Shown here one piece after another: positions 18,701 through 26,201 of a stretch of 64,000 bases of DNA. The notes beneath the pieces are model-generated. The model did not search any database. It saw only the letters and a list, made by a program, of their open reading frames with translations, and was not told the origin of the DNA. Position numbers and translations under genes: made by a program. Each line of letters starts with the position of its first letter. Position 1 is the stretch's first letter. This stretch comes from Acidobacteriota bacterium. GTDB lineage: Bacteria > Acidobacteriota > UBA6911 > JACQSX01. Location: assembly GCA_016211105.1 (NCBI GenBank), contig JACQSX010000010.1:276913-340912 (forward strand), given 5' to 3'.

Positions 18701-18895
18701 GCGACAATTATCGGCCTGCTGCCCATGGCCTTCAAGTTGGGCACGGGCAGTGAAGCCTACACTCCATTGGCACGCGCCATTATCGGTGGTATGACCGTTT
18801 CCCTTATCTTCACCGTTTTCATTGTGCCGGCAGCGTATCTCGCCGTCTATCGAAATCGAGACACTCAGGGCGATCAACCTCGAGAGGTTCCATGA
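15761..18895 (+). CDS. RND-superfamily efflux pump (AcrB/HAE1-like)
   Basis: Inner-membrane proton-driven exporter of 1044 residues with two repeats of 6 TM plus a large periplasmic domain. N-terminal RNPYFIIVCALIVTVVGI; proton-relay helix 4 reads GGLALAFSRLIDNSVVVLENIFRR, so one of the two usual adjacent acids is Asn (DN rather than DD). The second half has GMRASFRSFGLGLVL and MGIVMMVGIVVSNSILLVDF. The N residue suggests a non-classic subclass; substrate cannot be predicted. Its stop overlaps the start of the TolC-like gene (ATGA). Confidence 0.93.
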   Translation: MPSFSIRNPYFIIVCALIVTVVGITVLVRMPVDMFPPINLTVVVVATFYPGMPPEQVENDITQRQERFFTLAPGIEHIESRALPGVSIIKIFFQPGTNADTAVSAMANLAAAEQRRLPPGTLPPIVLQFDASSVPVCLVALKGEGMTEAALRDIGHYKVRTQLAKVQGAAVPPPFGGLYRQIMVYVDPQKLEAHQLSPMDVVRAVNEANLIMPAGGVRIGPIDYPIYTNSQYRDVESILQLPIKTVGQASVMVGDIGTVQDAAQIQYNIVRVDGQPSVYQPVLRQGGDTNTIAVVNAVKGEVGNLLDVPDNLVARVVFDQSLFIKKSIKALLQEGGIGLFLTCVMILLFLGSMRATLAVFLSIPLSALATFIALFFGGSSLNSMTLGGLALAFSRLIDNSVVVLENIFRRMELGESSRVAAESGAREVALPVLASTLTTAVVFFPVIFLYGVSKDLFSALALTVVLALFASYLIALTIVPLFCAVFIRGHHSQEAGLERRTQLFSGFNRGFLKMLSGYDRLLGVLLHRPIATVVVLLVFFVASLALFPRLGVSFFPRTDAGQFVINLKAPLGTNLQLTEREVSKVEKLVREVVAPEDFEMMVSNIGVVPDYSAIYTSNSAPHTAFLQVSLKDGHKVGSYEYVERVRKRLRAEMPHMSVYFQSGGFVDAVLNFGMPAPIDVQVSGPDLETPYQVAAQIAAEVRRLPGVQDILIPQDLDNPAIRLEIDRTRASQLGLSQKEIVSNLITAVTSNQMIAPTFWTDPKSNNDYYLTVQYPETQVKDISDLKNIPLRSPLQSKSTRMDMVGTIKRVQGPTEVDHYGLRKVIDVYVNISTEDIGRVAEGIERIISKTKLPQGVRVDLRGIVNGMRASFRSFGLGLVLAVVLLYLILIAQFRSFIDPLLILLAVPMGLIGVLVTLYGTGTTLNVQSLMGIVMMVGIVVSNSILLVDFTRRLRADGMPLRDAVAMAGRIRLRPILMTSLATIIGLLPMAFKLGTGSEAYTPLARAIIGGMTVSLIFTVFIVPAAYLAVYRNRDTQGDQPREVP

Positions 18896-20178
18896 TGGCT
18901 CGAAGTTTGTTTGCAGCAATGCTGGTCTTGCAGTTTTCGACGTTCTCGGTTGCGCAGGACCACAGAACTGTGACTCTGGCGGAGGCCGAAGCAATTGCAA
19001 TCCGGAATCATCCTCGAATTGGAGCGGCAAGGTCGGGCGCTGCAGCCGCCAGCGCCATGATCCCGCAGTTGCGTTCGGCATATTTTCCGACGCTCAGTGG
19101 AAATATAACCGGCGTGGGGGCGGAAAAAGCGACCGCGGTCGCGGCTGGAAATGTAACGACCTCCAGTCTGGCAAGCCGCGTGGCTTCTGGCTTGCTGATT
19201 AACCAGATGATTACGGATTTCGGTCGGACCGCGAGTCTTACCCGCAGCGCCGAGCTGCGGGCAGAAGCGCAGAATCAAAATGTGACCTTCACACGCGCGC
19301 AGGTCCTGCTGAATGTTAGGCAGGCTTACTATCGGGCGTTGTCGGCTCAGGCTGTGCTCAAAGTTGCCGAGGAGACGGTCGCAGCTCGACGGCTGACATT
19401 GAGGCAAGTGACTGAATTGGCAAAGAGCAATCTGAAATCGAGCCTGGACGTAAGTTTCGCGGCAGTGAACTTGTCGGAAGCTGAGCTGCTTCTTTACCGC
19501 GCGGAAAATGACATTGAAGCTGCTTTCACTGAACTTTCGGCAGCGATGGGTTACGAGCAAGAACAGGACTTTCATCTTGTAGACGAACCTTTGCCTCCTC
19601 CGCTGGATCCGTCTGCAGATGCCCTAATGGATCTGGCGCGCAGAGAGCGGCCGGACCTGGCGAGTTTGCGCCTGAACCATCAGGCGGCTCTGAGTTTTGC
19701 AGAAGGCGAACGGCGCCTCCGTTTTCCGATGCTCAGTGCAATTGGAACCGCGGGCGCTCTTCCGGGACACGACGAGAAACTGCGGGGACGATATGGCGCG
19801 TTCGGACTGAATATGAACATTCCGGTTCTCAACGGGGATTTATTTTCCGCCCGGTGGGCTGAAGCGAATTTCAAGGCGCAGGCGTCCGCGCAGGAAGTCC
19901 AGGATCTGGAGCTTCGAGTCGTGCGAGACGTGAAGGTGGCTTGGCTGAACGCCAGCAACGCTTTTCGGCGTCTGGAGGTGACTGCAAGATTCCTCGAACA
20001 AGCAGCCAAGACACTTAGGCTGGCCCAAGCGCGCTACGATCTTGGACTCAGCTCGGTCGTAGAGCTCAACCAGGCGCAGTTGAGCAAGACCTCTGCTGAG
20101 ATCGCCAATGCCAGCGCCAAGTACGAATACCAAATTCTACACGCTATCCTTGCCTACCAATCGGGAGCCCTAAGATAG
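18892..20178 (+). CDS. TolC-like outer-membrane efflux protein
   Basis: Outer-membrane channel completing the tripartite pump. Signal peptide (LFAAMLVLQFSTFSVAQ), then the family start VTLAEAEAIAIRNHPRI. It has the internal duplication expected of TolC proteins, with coiled-coil hairpins such as RAQVLLNVRQAYYRALSAQA and VVRDVKVAWLNASNAFRRLE, and ends with LGLSSVVELNQAQLSKT. ATG 18892 overlaps the pump stop. 428 residues is normal. No separate regulator gene flanks the operon. Confidence 0.9.
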   Translation: MMARSLFAAMLVLQFSTFSVAQDHRTVTLAEAEAIAIRNHPRIGAARSGAAAASAMIPQLRSAYFPTLSGNITGVGAEKATAVAAGNVTTSSLASRVASGLLINQMITDFGRTASLTRSAELRAEAQNQNVTFTRAQVLLNVRQAYYRALSAQAVLKVAEETVAARRLTLRQVTELAKSNLKSSLDVSFAAVNLSEAELLLYRAENDIEAAFTELSAAMGYEQEQDFHLVDEPLPPPLDPSADALMDLARRERPDLASLRLNHQAALSFAEGERRLRFPMLSAIGTAGALPGHDEKLRGRYGAFGLNMNIPVLNGDLFSARWAEANFKAQASAQEVQDLELRVVRDVKVAWLNASNAFRRLEVTARFLEQAAKTLRLAQARYDLGLSSVVELNQAQLSKTSAEIANASAKYEYQILHAILAYQSGALR

Positions 20179-20252
20179 GTGTTTCGCAGCTTTGCCCACG
20201 GTTGAATGAGAAGAGGGACTCGGACGATGTACCTATCTGTCAGGAGAAAACT

Positions 20253-20945
20253 TTGAAAAAGTCACTGACTTACGAGCAACTGGAAACCCTTGGCCGCTTG
20301 GATACATGTACTGTGTCCAATGTTATTGAAACATTCGACGTTCGGCTGCGCAGTGAAGGGTTTGCTGATTCCGGCATCCGATGCATGTTCCCCAATCTAC
20401 CGCCGGTGGTTGGCTATGCAGCGACTGGAAAAATTCGCTGTTCTGGACCGCCTCCTGTTGGGCATACCTATTTCGACCGCACTGATTGGTGGAATTATTT
20501 GATTACCATCCCACCGCCTCGCATCGTGGTGGTGGAGGATGTAGACAGCAAGGTGGGTCAGGGAGCCTTTGTAGGCGAGGTCCATGTCAACATCCTGCTT
20601 GCATTGGGTTGTGTCGGGTTGGTAACTAATGGAGCTGTTCGCGATCTGGGCGCTGTGGAACGGCTTGGATTTCGTTTTTTTGCGGGTCATCTTGCGGTTT
20701 CGCACTCTTACGTCCACATGGTCGAGTTTGGGACTCCGGTGGAAATCGGCGGTTTGCAGGTCGAGCCGGGAGACCTGCTCCATGGCGATCGCCATGGTGT
20801 CCTTTCGGTGCCTCAGGAAATTGCGCCAGACATCCCTTCAAAAGCTGCAGAGATGCTGGATGATGAGCGCAGGGTTATCGAGCTCTGCCGGTCGGAGAAA
20901 TTTTCCATTGAGAAACTGCGGGAAACCGTCGAACGGATGGGGTGA
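20253..20945 (+). CDS. RraA-family protein (HMG/CHA aldolase or oxaloacetate decarboxylase-like)
   Basis: Family includes RNase E inhibitor RraA and metal-dependent 4-hydroxy-4-methyl-2-oxoglutarate aldolases; most non-enteric members are probably lyases. Core motifs are present: VEDVDSKVGQGAFVGEV, TNGAVRDLGAVERLGF (the substrate-binding R-D pair) and GDLLHGDRHGVLSVP. The track TTG at 20202 gives a longer form; TTG 20253 has AGGAG six bases upstream and is preferred (230 residues). It lies 74 bases after the TolC-like gene and may be read through from it. Which reaction it runs is unknown. Confidence 0.82.
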   Translation: MKKSLTYEQLETLGRLDTCTVSNVIETFDVRLRSEGFADSGIRCMFPNLPPVVGYAATGKIRCSGPPPVGHTYFDRTDWWNYLITIPPPRIVVVEDVDSKVGQGAFVGEVHVNILLALGCVGLVTNGAVRDLGAVERLGFRFFAGHLAVSHSYVHMVEFGTPVEIGGLQVEPGDLLHGDRHGVLSVPQEIAPDIPSKAAEMLDDERRVIELCRSEKFSIEKLRETVERMG

Positions 20946-21217
20946 CGCCGTAGCAACCCCCCATCGTCATGCTTGCGTTCTACTCATGTCCTTGCCTAAG
21001 GTGTAAGCGGTGAACAAAGACCCCTTGGCCTCAACCCGATAGCAAAGGCAAGACGCGCGGCCTCGTATGCGCGGCTGTTAGAACCTTGCCGAACCTCGGG
21101 CACAAAGGGATTAACCGGTGCCCAGGTCTCTGGCCTATCAAATAGAACTTGTGGCGTCGGTGACTGGCGATTGGCGCCTATGATCGAATTCAACTGCAAG
21201 GAGAGTGTACGGCTTGG

Positions 21218-22378
21218 ATGGAAGAGCAGTATGAGAAGCTAGAGGAGTTGCATGCTTGGGTTCAAGCTCAGCAGTTTTGCCCTCCTCGATGGATGCGATC
21301 CGCTGATTTGCAGACGAGCTGGTATGTCATCCGAGAGGTTGCAAGCGGGCTGAGGACTGGACGCATCGGTCCAAAGCAGATTTGGCAGTACATCGAAGGT
21401 CAGCAGGAGGATCGTATTTTGTCGGCCAGCCCCGCGGACCTGGAAGAGCGTCCGCCGTCGGCCGCAGTTTCAGAAGGCAGGCGGCTGACGCCGCATCACG
21501 ACCTGCGCGCCGAGGCGGTTGAACTTCCATTCGAGAGTGGCGGCTTCTTGACCGCAGCGTTAGGTCGTGCCGGCAACAACCGCCGACTTGCGATCCTGTT
21601 TCATGGACTGGAAGGGAGCGTCGAAGCGACCTACATGCGAGGGACGGCCCGAGAGCTTCTGAAGCGCGGGATCGCCGTGCTGCGAGTCAACATGATTAAC
21701 TGCGGCGGCAGCGAAGCCTGCACCCGGCTTTTTTACCACGCGGGATTCACCCGGATGCTGGAGGTCGCAGTGCATTGGTCGTTGCGGCGTGGCTTTCAGC
21801 AGATCGTCCTGCTCGGCTTTTCCCTCGGAGGAAATCTGGTTTTGAAATACCTGGGGGGCGCGAGTATCTCGGTTGCTCGGGAAATAGCAGGCGGCATTGC
21901 AGTCAGCGCGCCCATCGATTTGGCCCAGAGCGCTGCCAGCATTGACCGGGCGCGCAACAAGTTCTATTGTTACCGTTTCCTGAAATCGATGTTCCGAACC
22001 ATGAGACGGAAGCAGGAGCTTTTTCCCGACCTTTTTCCGCATGCTTTGGAGTGGGTGGGAACCATCGCCGAGTTCGATCACCGATATACGGCTCCCGCAA
22101 ACGGTTTCTCCAGTGGCGGCGACTATTACAGGAAGGCGAGCTCGCTTCCATCTCTTTGCGCCATCCGCCGCCCTACTCTCATCTTGCAATCTCAGGATGA
22201 TATTTTTATTCCGTTTGAGATCTTGAAAGACTTCAATTGGGGCCAAAACCCATTTTTAATTCCGCTTCTGTCAAAACACGGAGGACATCTCGGTTTTCAT
22301 TTATCAGCCAAAGAAAACTGGATGGAACCCACGGTGGCAGATTTTTGTCAGAAGCTGATGGACACGGCTGGCTCTTAG
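21218..22378 (+). CDS. YheT-type alpha/beta hydrolase (UPF0017 family)
   Basis: Cytoplasmic alpha/beta hydrolase of the YheT/ABHD1-3 group. The oxyanion region is LFHGLEGS, the nucleophile elbow LLGFSLGGNLVL (Ser), the acid in ILQSQDDIFIPFE, and the His in SKHGGHLGFHL, so the triad looks complete. An N-terminal extension of about 95 residues (MEEQYEKLEELHAWVQAQQF) lacks a recognised domain. ATG 21218 has AAGGAG 14 bases upstream, a long spacing. The TAG stop lies inside the left end of an inverted-repeat element, so the last residues may have been altered by its insertion. Substrate unknown; family members act on esters or lipids. Confidence 0.82.
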   Translation: MEEQYEKLEELHAWVQAQQFCPPRWMRSADLQTSWYVIREVASGLRTGRIGPKQIWQYIEGQQEDRILSASPADLEERPPSAAVSEGRRLTPHHDLRAEAVELPFESGGFLTAALGRAGNNRRLAILFHGLEGSVEATYMRGTARELLKRGIAVLRVNMINCGGSEACTRLFYHAGFTRMLEVAVHWSLRRGFQQIVLLGFSLGGNLVLKYLGGASISVAREIAGGIAVSAPIDLAQSAASIDRARNKFYCYRFLKSMFRTMRRKQELFPDLFPHALEWVGTIAEFDHRYTAPANGFSSGGDYYRKASSLPSLCAIRRPTLILQSQDDIFIPFEILKDFNWGQNPFLIPLLSKHGGHLGFHLSAKENWMEPTVADFCQKLMDTAGS

Positions 22379-22655
22379 TACCCCAATTCATAAATGCGGT
22401 AACGTTTGCGAGTGGGGCTTGCGAGGCGAGATCCAGGAGCGAGGAGGAGGCGATGTCGGTGCACGTCGTCGACGACGACCGACGCCGAGATCGCCCGCAA
22501 CCCCCGCTCGCCCGTAGGGTTGCGGCGGGACGGTGGCCGTCTCTTCGTTGCTCCTCCTCGCCGATAGATCCTGTATCGACCCGTCGTCTCGCCTTGATCT
22601 GGCCGCTGTCGGGCTCGCAACAAACGTCACCGTATTTATGAATTGGGGTACTTAG
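22376..22655. mobile_element. MITE-like inverted-repeat element, about 280 bp
   Basis: The ends are near-perfect inverted repeats of about 38 bp: TAGTACCCCAATTCATAAAT at the left and ATTTATGAATTGGGGTACTTA at the right, extending inward to CTCGCAAACG / CTCGCAACAAACG. The interior contains its own complementary stretches (GCGAGGAGGAGGCGA against TGCTCCTCCTCG) and no credible gene. A solo copy of one end lies at 2791-2831. The size, terminal repeats and lack of a transposase suggest a non-autonomous transposable element. The left end supplies the stop codon of the hydrolase gene. Confidence 0.65.
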
Positions 22656-22691
22656 TTCGCATCCGCTGGGTATCACCTGCCGGCGAGGGGC

Positions 22692-22801
22692 TGAGAGCGT
22701 GTAAGAAAATTGGAACGTCACCCGTAAAGGTCAGATAGTCAACGGTGTGGAGACGCCCCGTCGGGGCGTCTCCACGAATCTAATTTTTTCACGCATTATG
22801 A
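22692..22801. repeat. Composite palindromic element B (core plus outer inverted repeat)
   Basis: Outer ends TGAGAGCGTGTAAGAAAATT and AATTTTTTCACGCATTATGA are inverted repeats. The centre is the palindrome GTGGAGACGCCCCG / CGGGGCGTCTCCAC (22747-22775). The same layout occurs at 62647-62771. Confidence 0.7.
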
Positions 22802-23124
22802 GGGTCGCGGTTCCAAAGCGTATTGGGCAATCCCCTTGGGTAACACGTTACTGCTTCCGTGTCGCAAAAACACTCACGAACGGTGCAGCGAACGGTTTTT
22901 CATTCCCTTCCAAGAAACTGCCTTGCCTCTCCAAAGATTTGGATAGCTAGAGCTGTAAGGCTTGCAGTCCCTGGAGCCTGATCTTTCCCTGTTGGGTGAA
23001 TCAATCCAACTTATTGCCAGCCACGTATTTGTGAAAGGGGTTGGAATTTGTAACTTCTTCGGCCCTTTTGAATCTTAACAGGTGGGTTGGTTTAGAAATT
23101 GCTTTACTTTGTCGTGAGGTGGTT

Positions 23125-23271
23125 ATGTTTTTCTACGATGTGTTTGGGATTTTGTTTTTGATCCTGATCGGAACGTTTTTTCTCTTGCTCCCACTCGCGA
23201 CCGGCGGTCTGTTGGTTTGGGTTTTTGACAAATTGAGATCGGTGGTTGGGACTTACCAGCGACCTGCTTGA
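23125..23271 (+). CDS. Possible small membrane protein
   Basis: 48-codon ORF from ATG 23125 with GTGAGG five bases upstream. The product is almost entirely one or two hydrophobic helices (FGILFLILIGTFFLLLPLAT, GGLLVWVF) and ends with a short basic tail (DKLRSVVGTYQRPA). It stands alone between repeat elements and has a hairpin beyond its stop. The sequence resembles no family I recognise. Random hydrophobic ORFs of this size do occur, so support is limited. Confidence 0.35.
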   Translation: MFFYDVFGILFLILIGTFFLLLPLATGGLLVWVFDKLRSVVGTYQRPA

Positions 23272-23282
23272 TCTTCTTTCTC

Positions 23283-23303
23283 TTTCTCGCCTTCCGCGAG
23301 AAA
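23283..23303. terminator. Stem-loop after the small membrane ORF
   Basis: TTTCTCGC-CTTCC-GCGAGAAA has perfect 8-bp arms, and the purine/pyrimidine-rich flanks extend the stem imperfectly. There is no downstream T-run, so it may be a simple hairpin rather than an intrinsic terminator. Confidence 0.4.
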
Positions 23304-23352
23304 GGAGAAAGAGAAAGCCTCACTCGACACTCTCATGCTCTCAAAACCCAGT

Positions 23353-23382
23353 CGTAGAGACGCGACATGTCGCGTCTCTACG
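23353..23382. repeat. Perfect 30-bp palindrome, GTAGAGACGC family
   Basis: CGTAGAGACGCGACA followed by its exact complement TGTCGCGTCTCTACG with no loop. It is the only fully perfect member of this family in the window and lacks the outer TTTTTTCACAC-type ends. Confidence 0.8.
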
Positions 23383-23588
23383 GTGCTACCGATTCCGGCG
23401 TGAGGAAGTTCTCAAAACTCGTTGAAATGTTTTCCTGCCCGGACTACACTGCCTGGCGCGTCCAAATCGCCAGAGAAAATAAGAATGTAAGCTGGTCCCG
23501 GAGTTCAGAGCTGTCTAGAGGGGGCGCTGGCGGCGGCTTTTGAAATTTTGGATTCGCGATTCCCCCAATTCTATTGGAGAAGGCTCGT

Positions 23589-24701
23589 TTGAGCAGCGAG
23601 AAGAACGTAGGAGACAAGCAAATCGATTCATCGATCAACCTCGCAGATGTCATGCAGGAGATCCGCAGGCGAGCGGCGGTCAGGCGTCAAGCGCACCCGG
23701 AGTTGGAACAAGAGCTGATAAGAGTGGAAGGTCTGCACCCGAATGGCGAAAGGAAATTTTTGGTTGACATGGAAGCAGCCCTGGATCACTCCAGTCTTTC
23801 TCAGGATCCAACTCGATTACCGGCGCACACTCGTTTCAAATTCCTGAAGCAAACGGTCCTGCGGCTGATCCGCGTTTATACACGTGGGCAAATCGAATAT
23901 AACTCGGCGGTTCGTTGTTGTCTGGATGCCCTTTACAGGTGGAGCCAAGAAAATTCGGGCGCGATCGAGCGGTTGAAACAAGAACAGGCCGAGATGATCG
24001 ATCTGGTGCGAACCTTCAGTGGGATCCAATTAGAAGACAAGCCGTATTTGCGGCAGGAACTGAACATGATTCGCGCTGAGCGCACAGGTTCCGGGAGCCT
24101 ATTCAATAGGTTTGCTTTCGCCGAAGAATTTTATGGTTCGGAGAGAGAAGCAAAGCAGAAGTGGCAGGCTTATGTAGAACTGTTTGAACACCACGAGCCG
24201 GTTGTGGTCTTGAGTTGCGGCCGTGGGGAGTTTCTGGAACTATTGCGCGAGGCGGGTATTTCTGCAACCGGGGTAGAGTCAGACCCTGTCCTGGCGCGCC
24301 ATGTTCGGCAGAAAGATCTGGAGGTTGAGGAGAAAGATCTCCTTGACTTTCTGCGCGAGCGCGCCGATGAATCCCTCGGAGGCGTTTTCGCAGCTCGCAT
24401 CCTGGAGCGCCTTGACTGGCCCAACCTTATTTTGCTGTTGGCGCTGATGCGCGATAAGATTTCCAGCGGCGGGATCGCCGTCCTGGTGGGTCTCAATCCG
24501 GCATGTATGAGTGTTTATGCTGAAAGTCTCTATGTCGATCCCACCCACCTTCGCCCCTACCATCCGCATGGGATCCAGTTTTTGTGTCGTAATCTGGGAT
24601 TCCTTGGTGCCGAAATCGGTTACAGCGATCCTGTCAGCGACCAAAACCGTATTGCCGGCAGTTCCCCTTATCAACACTACGCGGTCATCTGCAGGAAATA
24701 A
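23589..24701 (+). CDS. SAM-dependent methyltransferase of the glycan cluster
   Basis: 370-residue cytoplasmic protein. The C-terminal half is a class I methyltransferase: SAM-binding motif VVVLSCGRGEFLELLREAG, the acidic loop VESDP, then FAARILERLDWPNLILLL and a late LYVDPTHLRPYHPHGIQFL, typical of methyltransferases in polysaccharide loci. The N-terminal 190 residues are helical and charged (VMQEIRRRAAVRRQAHPELE), without a known domain; they may position the enzyme at a glycosyltransferase complex. TTG 23589 with GGAGAAGG upstream is preferred to the track TTG 23574. Followed by three GT4 genes on the same strand. Acceptor sugar unknown. Confidence 0.78.
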   Translation: MSSEKNVGDKQIDSSINLADVMQEIRRRAAVRRQAHPELEQELIRVEGLHPNGERKFLVDMEAALDHSSLSQDPTRLPAHTRFKFLKQTVLRLIRVYTRGQIEYNSAVRCCLDALYRWSQENSGAIERLKQEQAEMIDLVRTFSGIQLEDKPYLRQELNMIRAERTGSGSLFNRFAFAEEFYGSEREAKQKWQAYVELFEHHEPVVVLSCGRGEFLELLREAGISATGVESDPVLARHVRQKDLEVEEKDLLDFLRERADESLGGVFAARILERLDWPNLILLLALMRDKISSGGIAVLVGLNPACMSVYAESLYVDPTHLRPYHPHGIQFLCRNLGFLGAEIGYSDPVSDQNRIAGSSPYQHYAVICRK

Positions 24702-24720
24702 CCTGCGGGGGGGTTCTCTT

Positions 24721-24742
24721 TAGTGTCTGCAAGCAGACACTA
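24721..24742. repeat. Perfect stem-loop between methyltransferase and first GT4
   Basis: TAGTGTCTGC-AA-GCAGACACTA has perfect 10-bp arms with a two-base loop, 36 bases before the next ATG. No T-run follows, so it may act as an attenuator, an mRNA stabiliser or a protein-binding site. Confidence 0.5.
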
Positions 24743-24777
24743 GACATTTCTCGCCGGTTTCCGGTACAGAATGGAAC

Positions 24778-26133
24778 ATGCCAGATTCCAAGCCTAAGGT
24801 CACATTTGTAGTCCACCGCTACGGACTCGATATAGGTGGAGGAGCAGAGGAATACTGCCGTCGGGTAGCCGAAAGGATGTGTTCCCACTGGGATATCGAA
24901 GTGGTCACAACCTGCGCCCGCGACTACATGACTTGGGCCAATGAGCTTTCGCCGGGAGTTGAGAGGATTCACAGAGTCACAGTCATTCGCTTTCCGGTGG
25001 AGGAAACACGAGACATGAAGTTATTTCAGGACCAGATGGACGCGGTCTTAAAGACGTCCGCCATCCAAGAGCAAGAGCAGTGGATGCGGTCCCAGGGACC
25101 TTATTCCCCATCAATGTTTGACTATCTTCAGAGGATATATCCCGAACGTGATCTCTTCATTTTTTTCAGCTATCTTTATGCGCACACCTACTTCGGATTG
25201 CCTTTGGTAGCCCCTAAATCCGCCTTGGTTCCAATGGCGCACGATGAAGCGCCCATTCATCTGGGCATTTATCGGTCCATATTTGGAAGCGCTCGCTATT
25301 TGTTATTTCTTTCGCCCGAGGAGAGGAAACTGGTGCAGTCTATATTTCAATTGAAGGAAGGAACGCATGACGTTGTCGGTATCGGGTGGGATGCCCTGGC
25401 TGTCGGGCGCGGGGTATCGGGGGCTGAGGTGCAGGCATCGGAGACTGGAAGAAAGGGGCTCGATATCAAGAATCTAGGCCCGGAGCGGAGCGCTTTCTAT
25501 TCCACTGGGCAACCCTTGGTCTCTGTCTTGCAACCCACCAGTCTGGATTCCCAATTGCTGACGCACAATGCCCGACATCGGGGTGAGCTTTTACGTCCAA
25601 ACCCTGCGCCGAAAGTCCGAAAGCCCTACGGCCTTTACATCGGTCGTATCGATTATGCCAAGGGACTAGGCGATCTGTTTCATTACTTTGTCCACAGTCC
25701 AACGTCGTTGAATCTTGTCCTGATCGGGGAGAAGCATATGGACCTTCCACAGGATCCGCGAATTCAGTACCTCGGGTTTGTCTCCGACCAAGACAAACAC
25801 GCTTTGCTGGAGGATGCCGAGCTGCTATTCCTTCCTTCCCCCTACGAGAGCCTGTCGCTGTCGCTGTTGGAAGCCTGGGCGGCTGGAATTCCGGTCGTTG
25901 CCAACGGCAAAGGTGCGGTACTCCGAGGGCAATGCGAGCGTGGCGGAGGTGGATTTCTGTATCAGACGCAGGAGGAATTTGTGTGCGCGCTCGACCGCCT
26001 CATGGAGTCCAAAGCGCGGCGGGTTAAAATGGGATTGTTGGGTCAAAGATACGTGCGCAAGACTTACCGTTGGACGGAGGTAGAACAACATTATTTCAAG
26101 GTCCTGGCGCATGTGCGTGAGTTATCGCAATGA
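24778..26133 (+). CDS. GT4-family glycosyltransferase
   Basis: GT-B fold, retaining glycosyltransferase of group 1. The N-terminal acceptor domain begins VTFVVHRYGLDIGGGAEEYC; the donor domain has KPYGLYIGRIDYAKGLGDL and the ExxxxxxxE motif in PYESLSLSLLEAWAAGIPVV. It is closely similar to the GT4 at 44684-45847 (same RYG..IGG, TTCA.DY and QGP.SP signatures). Residues about 206-278, between GIGWDAL and RKPYGLYIGR, form a segment absent from both relatives here and poor in predicted structure. Cytoplasmic or peripheral membrane; donor and acceptor unknown. Confidence 0.85.
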   Translation: MPDSKPKVTFVVHRYGLDIGGGAEEYCRRVAERMCSHWDIEVVTTCARDYMTWANELSPGVERIHRVTVIRFPVEETRDMKLFQDQMDAVLKTSAIQEQEQWMRSQGPYSPSMFDYLQRIYPERDLFIFFSYLYAHTYFGLPLVAPKSALVPMAHDEAPIHLGIYRSIFGSARYLLFLSPEERKLVQSIFQLKEGTHDVVGIGWDALAVGRGVSGAEVQASETGRKGLDIKNLGPERSAFYSTGQPLVSVLQPTSLDSQLLTHNARHRGELLRPNPAPKVRKPYGLYIGRIDYAKGLGDLFHYFVHSPTSLNLVLIGEKHMDLPQDPRIQYLGFVSDQDKHALLEDAELLFLPSPYESLSLSLLEAWAAGIPVVANGKGAVLRGQCERGGGGFLYQTQEEFVCALDRLMESKARRVKMGLLGQRYVRKTYRWTEVEQHYFKVLAHVRELSQ

Positions 26134-26201
26134 CTGTAACATTGAAATTGATCAATCGATAGCCCAGTCATCGCAATGGATTACGTTCATAGTTTGAACA
26201 G

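Larger units (their letters stand above)
23272..23588. other. Intergenic with hairpin and REP palindrome
   Basis: 317 bases without a gene. They hold a stem-loop at 23283-23303, a perfect 30-bp palindrome at 23353-23382 and the SD (GGAGAAGG, 23576-23583) of the following methyltransferase gene. Confidence 0.6.

Noticed and set aside
20946-21217. tRNA or other structured RNA between rraA-like and yheT-like genes
   Set aside because: No cloverleaf, CCA end or T-loop consensus could be found by eye.
22237-22721. ORFs of 134 and 162 codons across the MITE-like element
   Set aside because: They run through the inverted repeats on both strands and have no SD or known domain.
22680-22745. TPP-riboswitch-like words GGGGCTGAGA...ACCC...GGTCAGATAG
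   Set aside because: The CTGAGA part belongs to the repeat shared with 62647, no thiamine gene follows, and the rest of the consensus does not fit.
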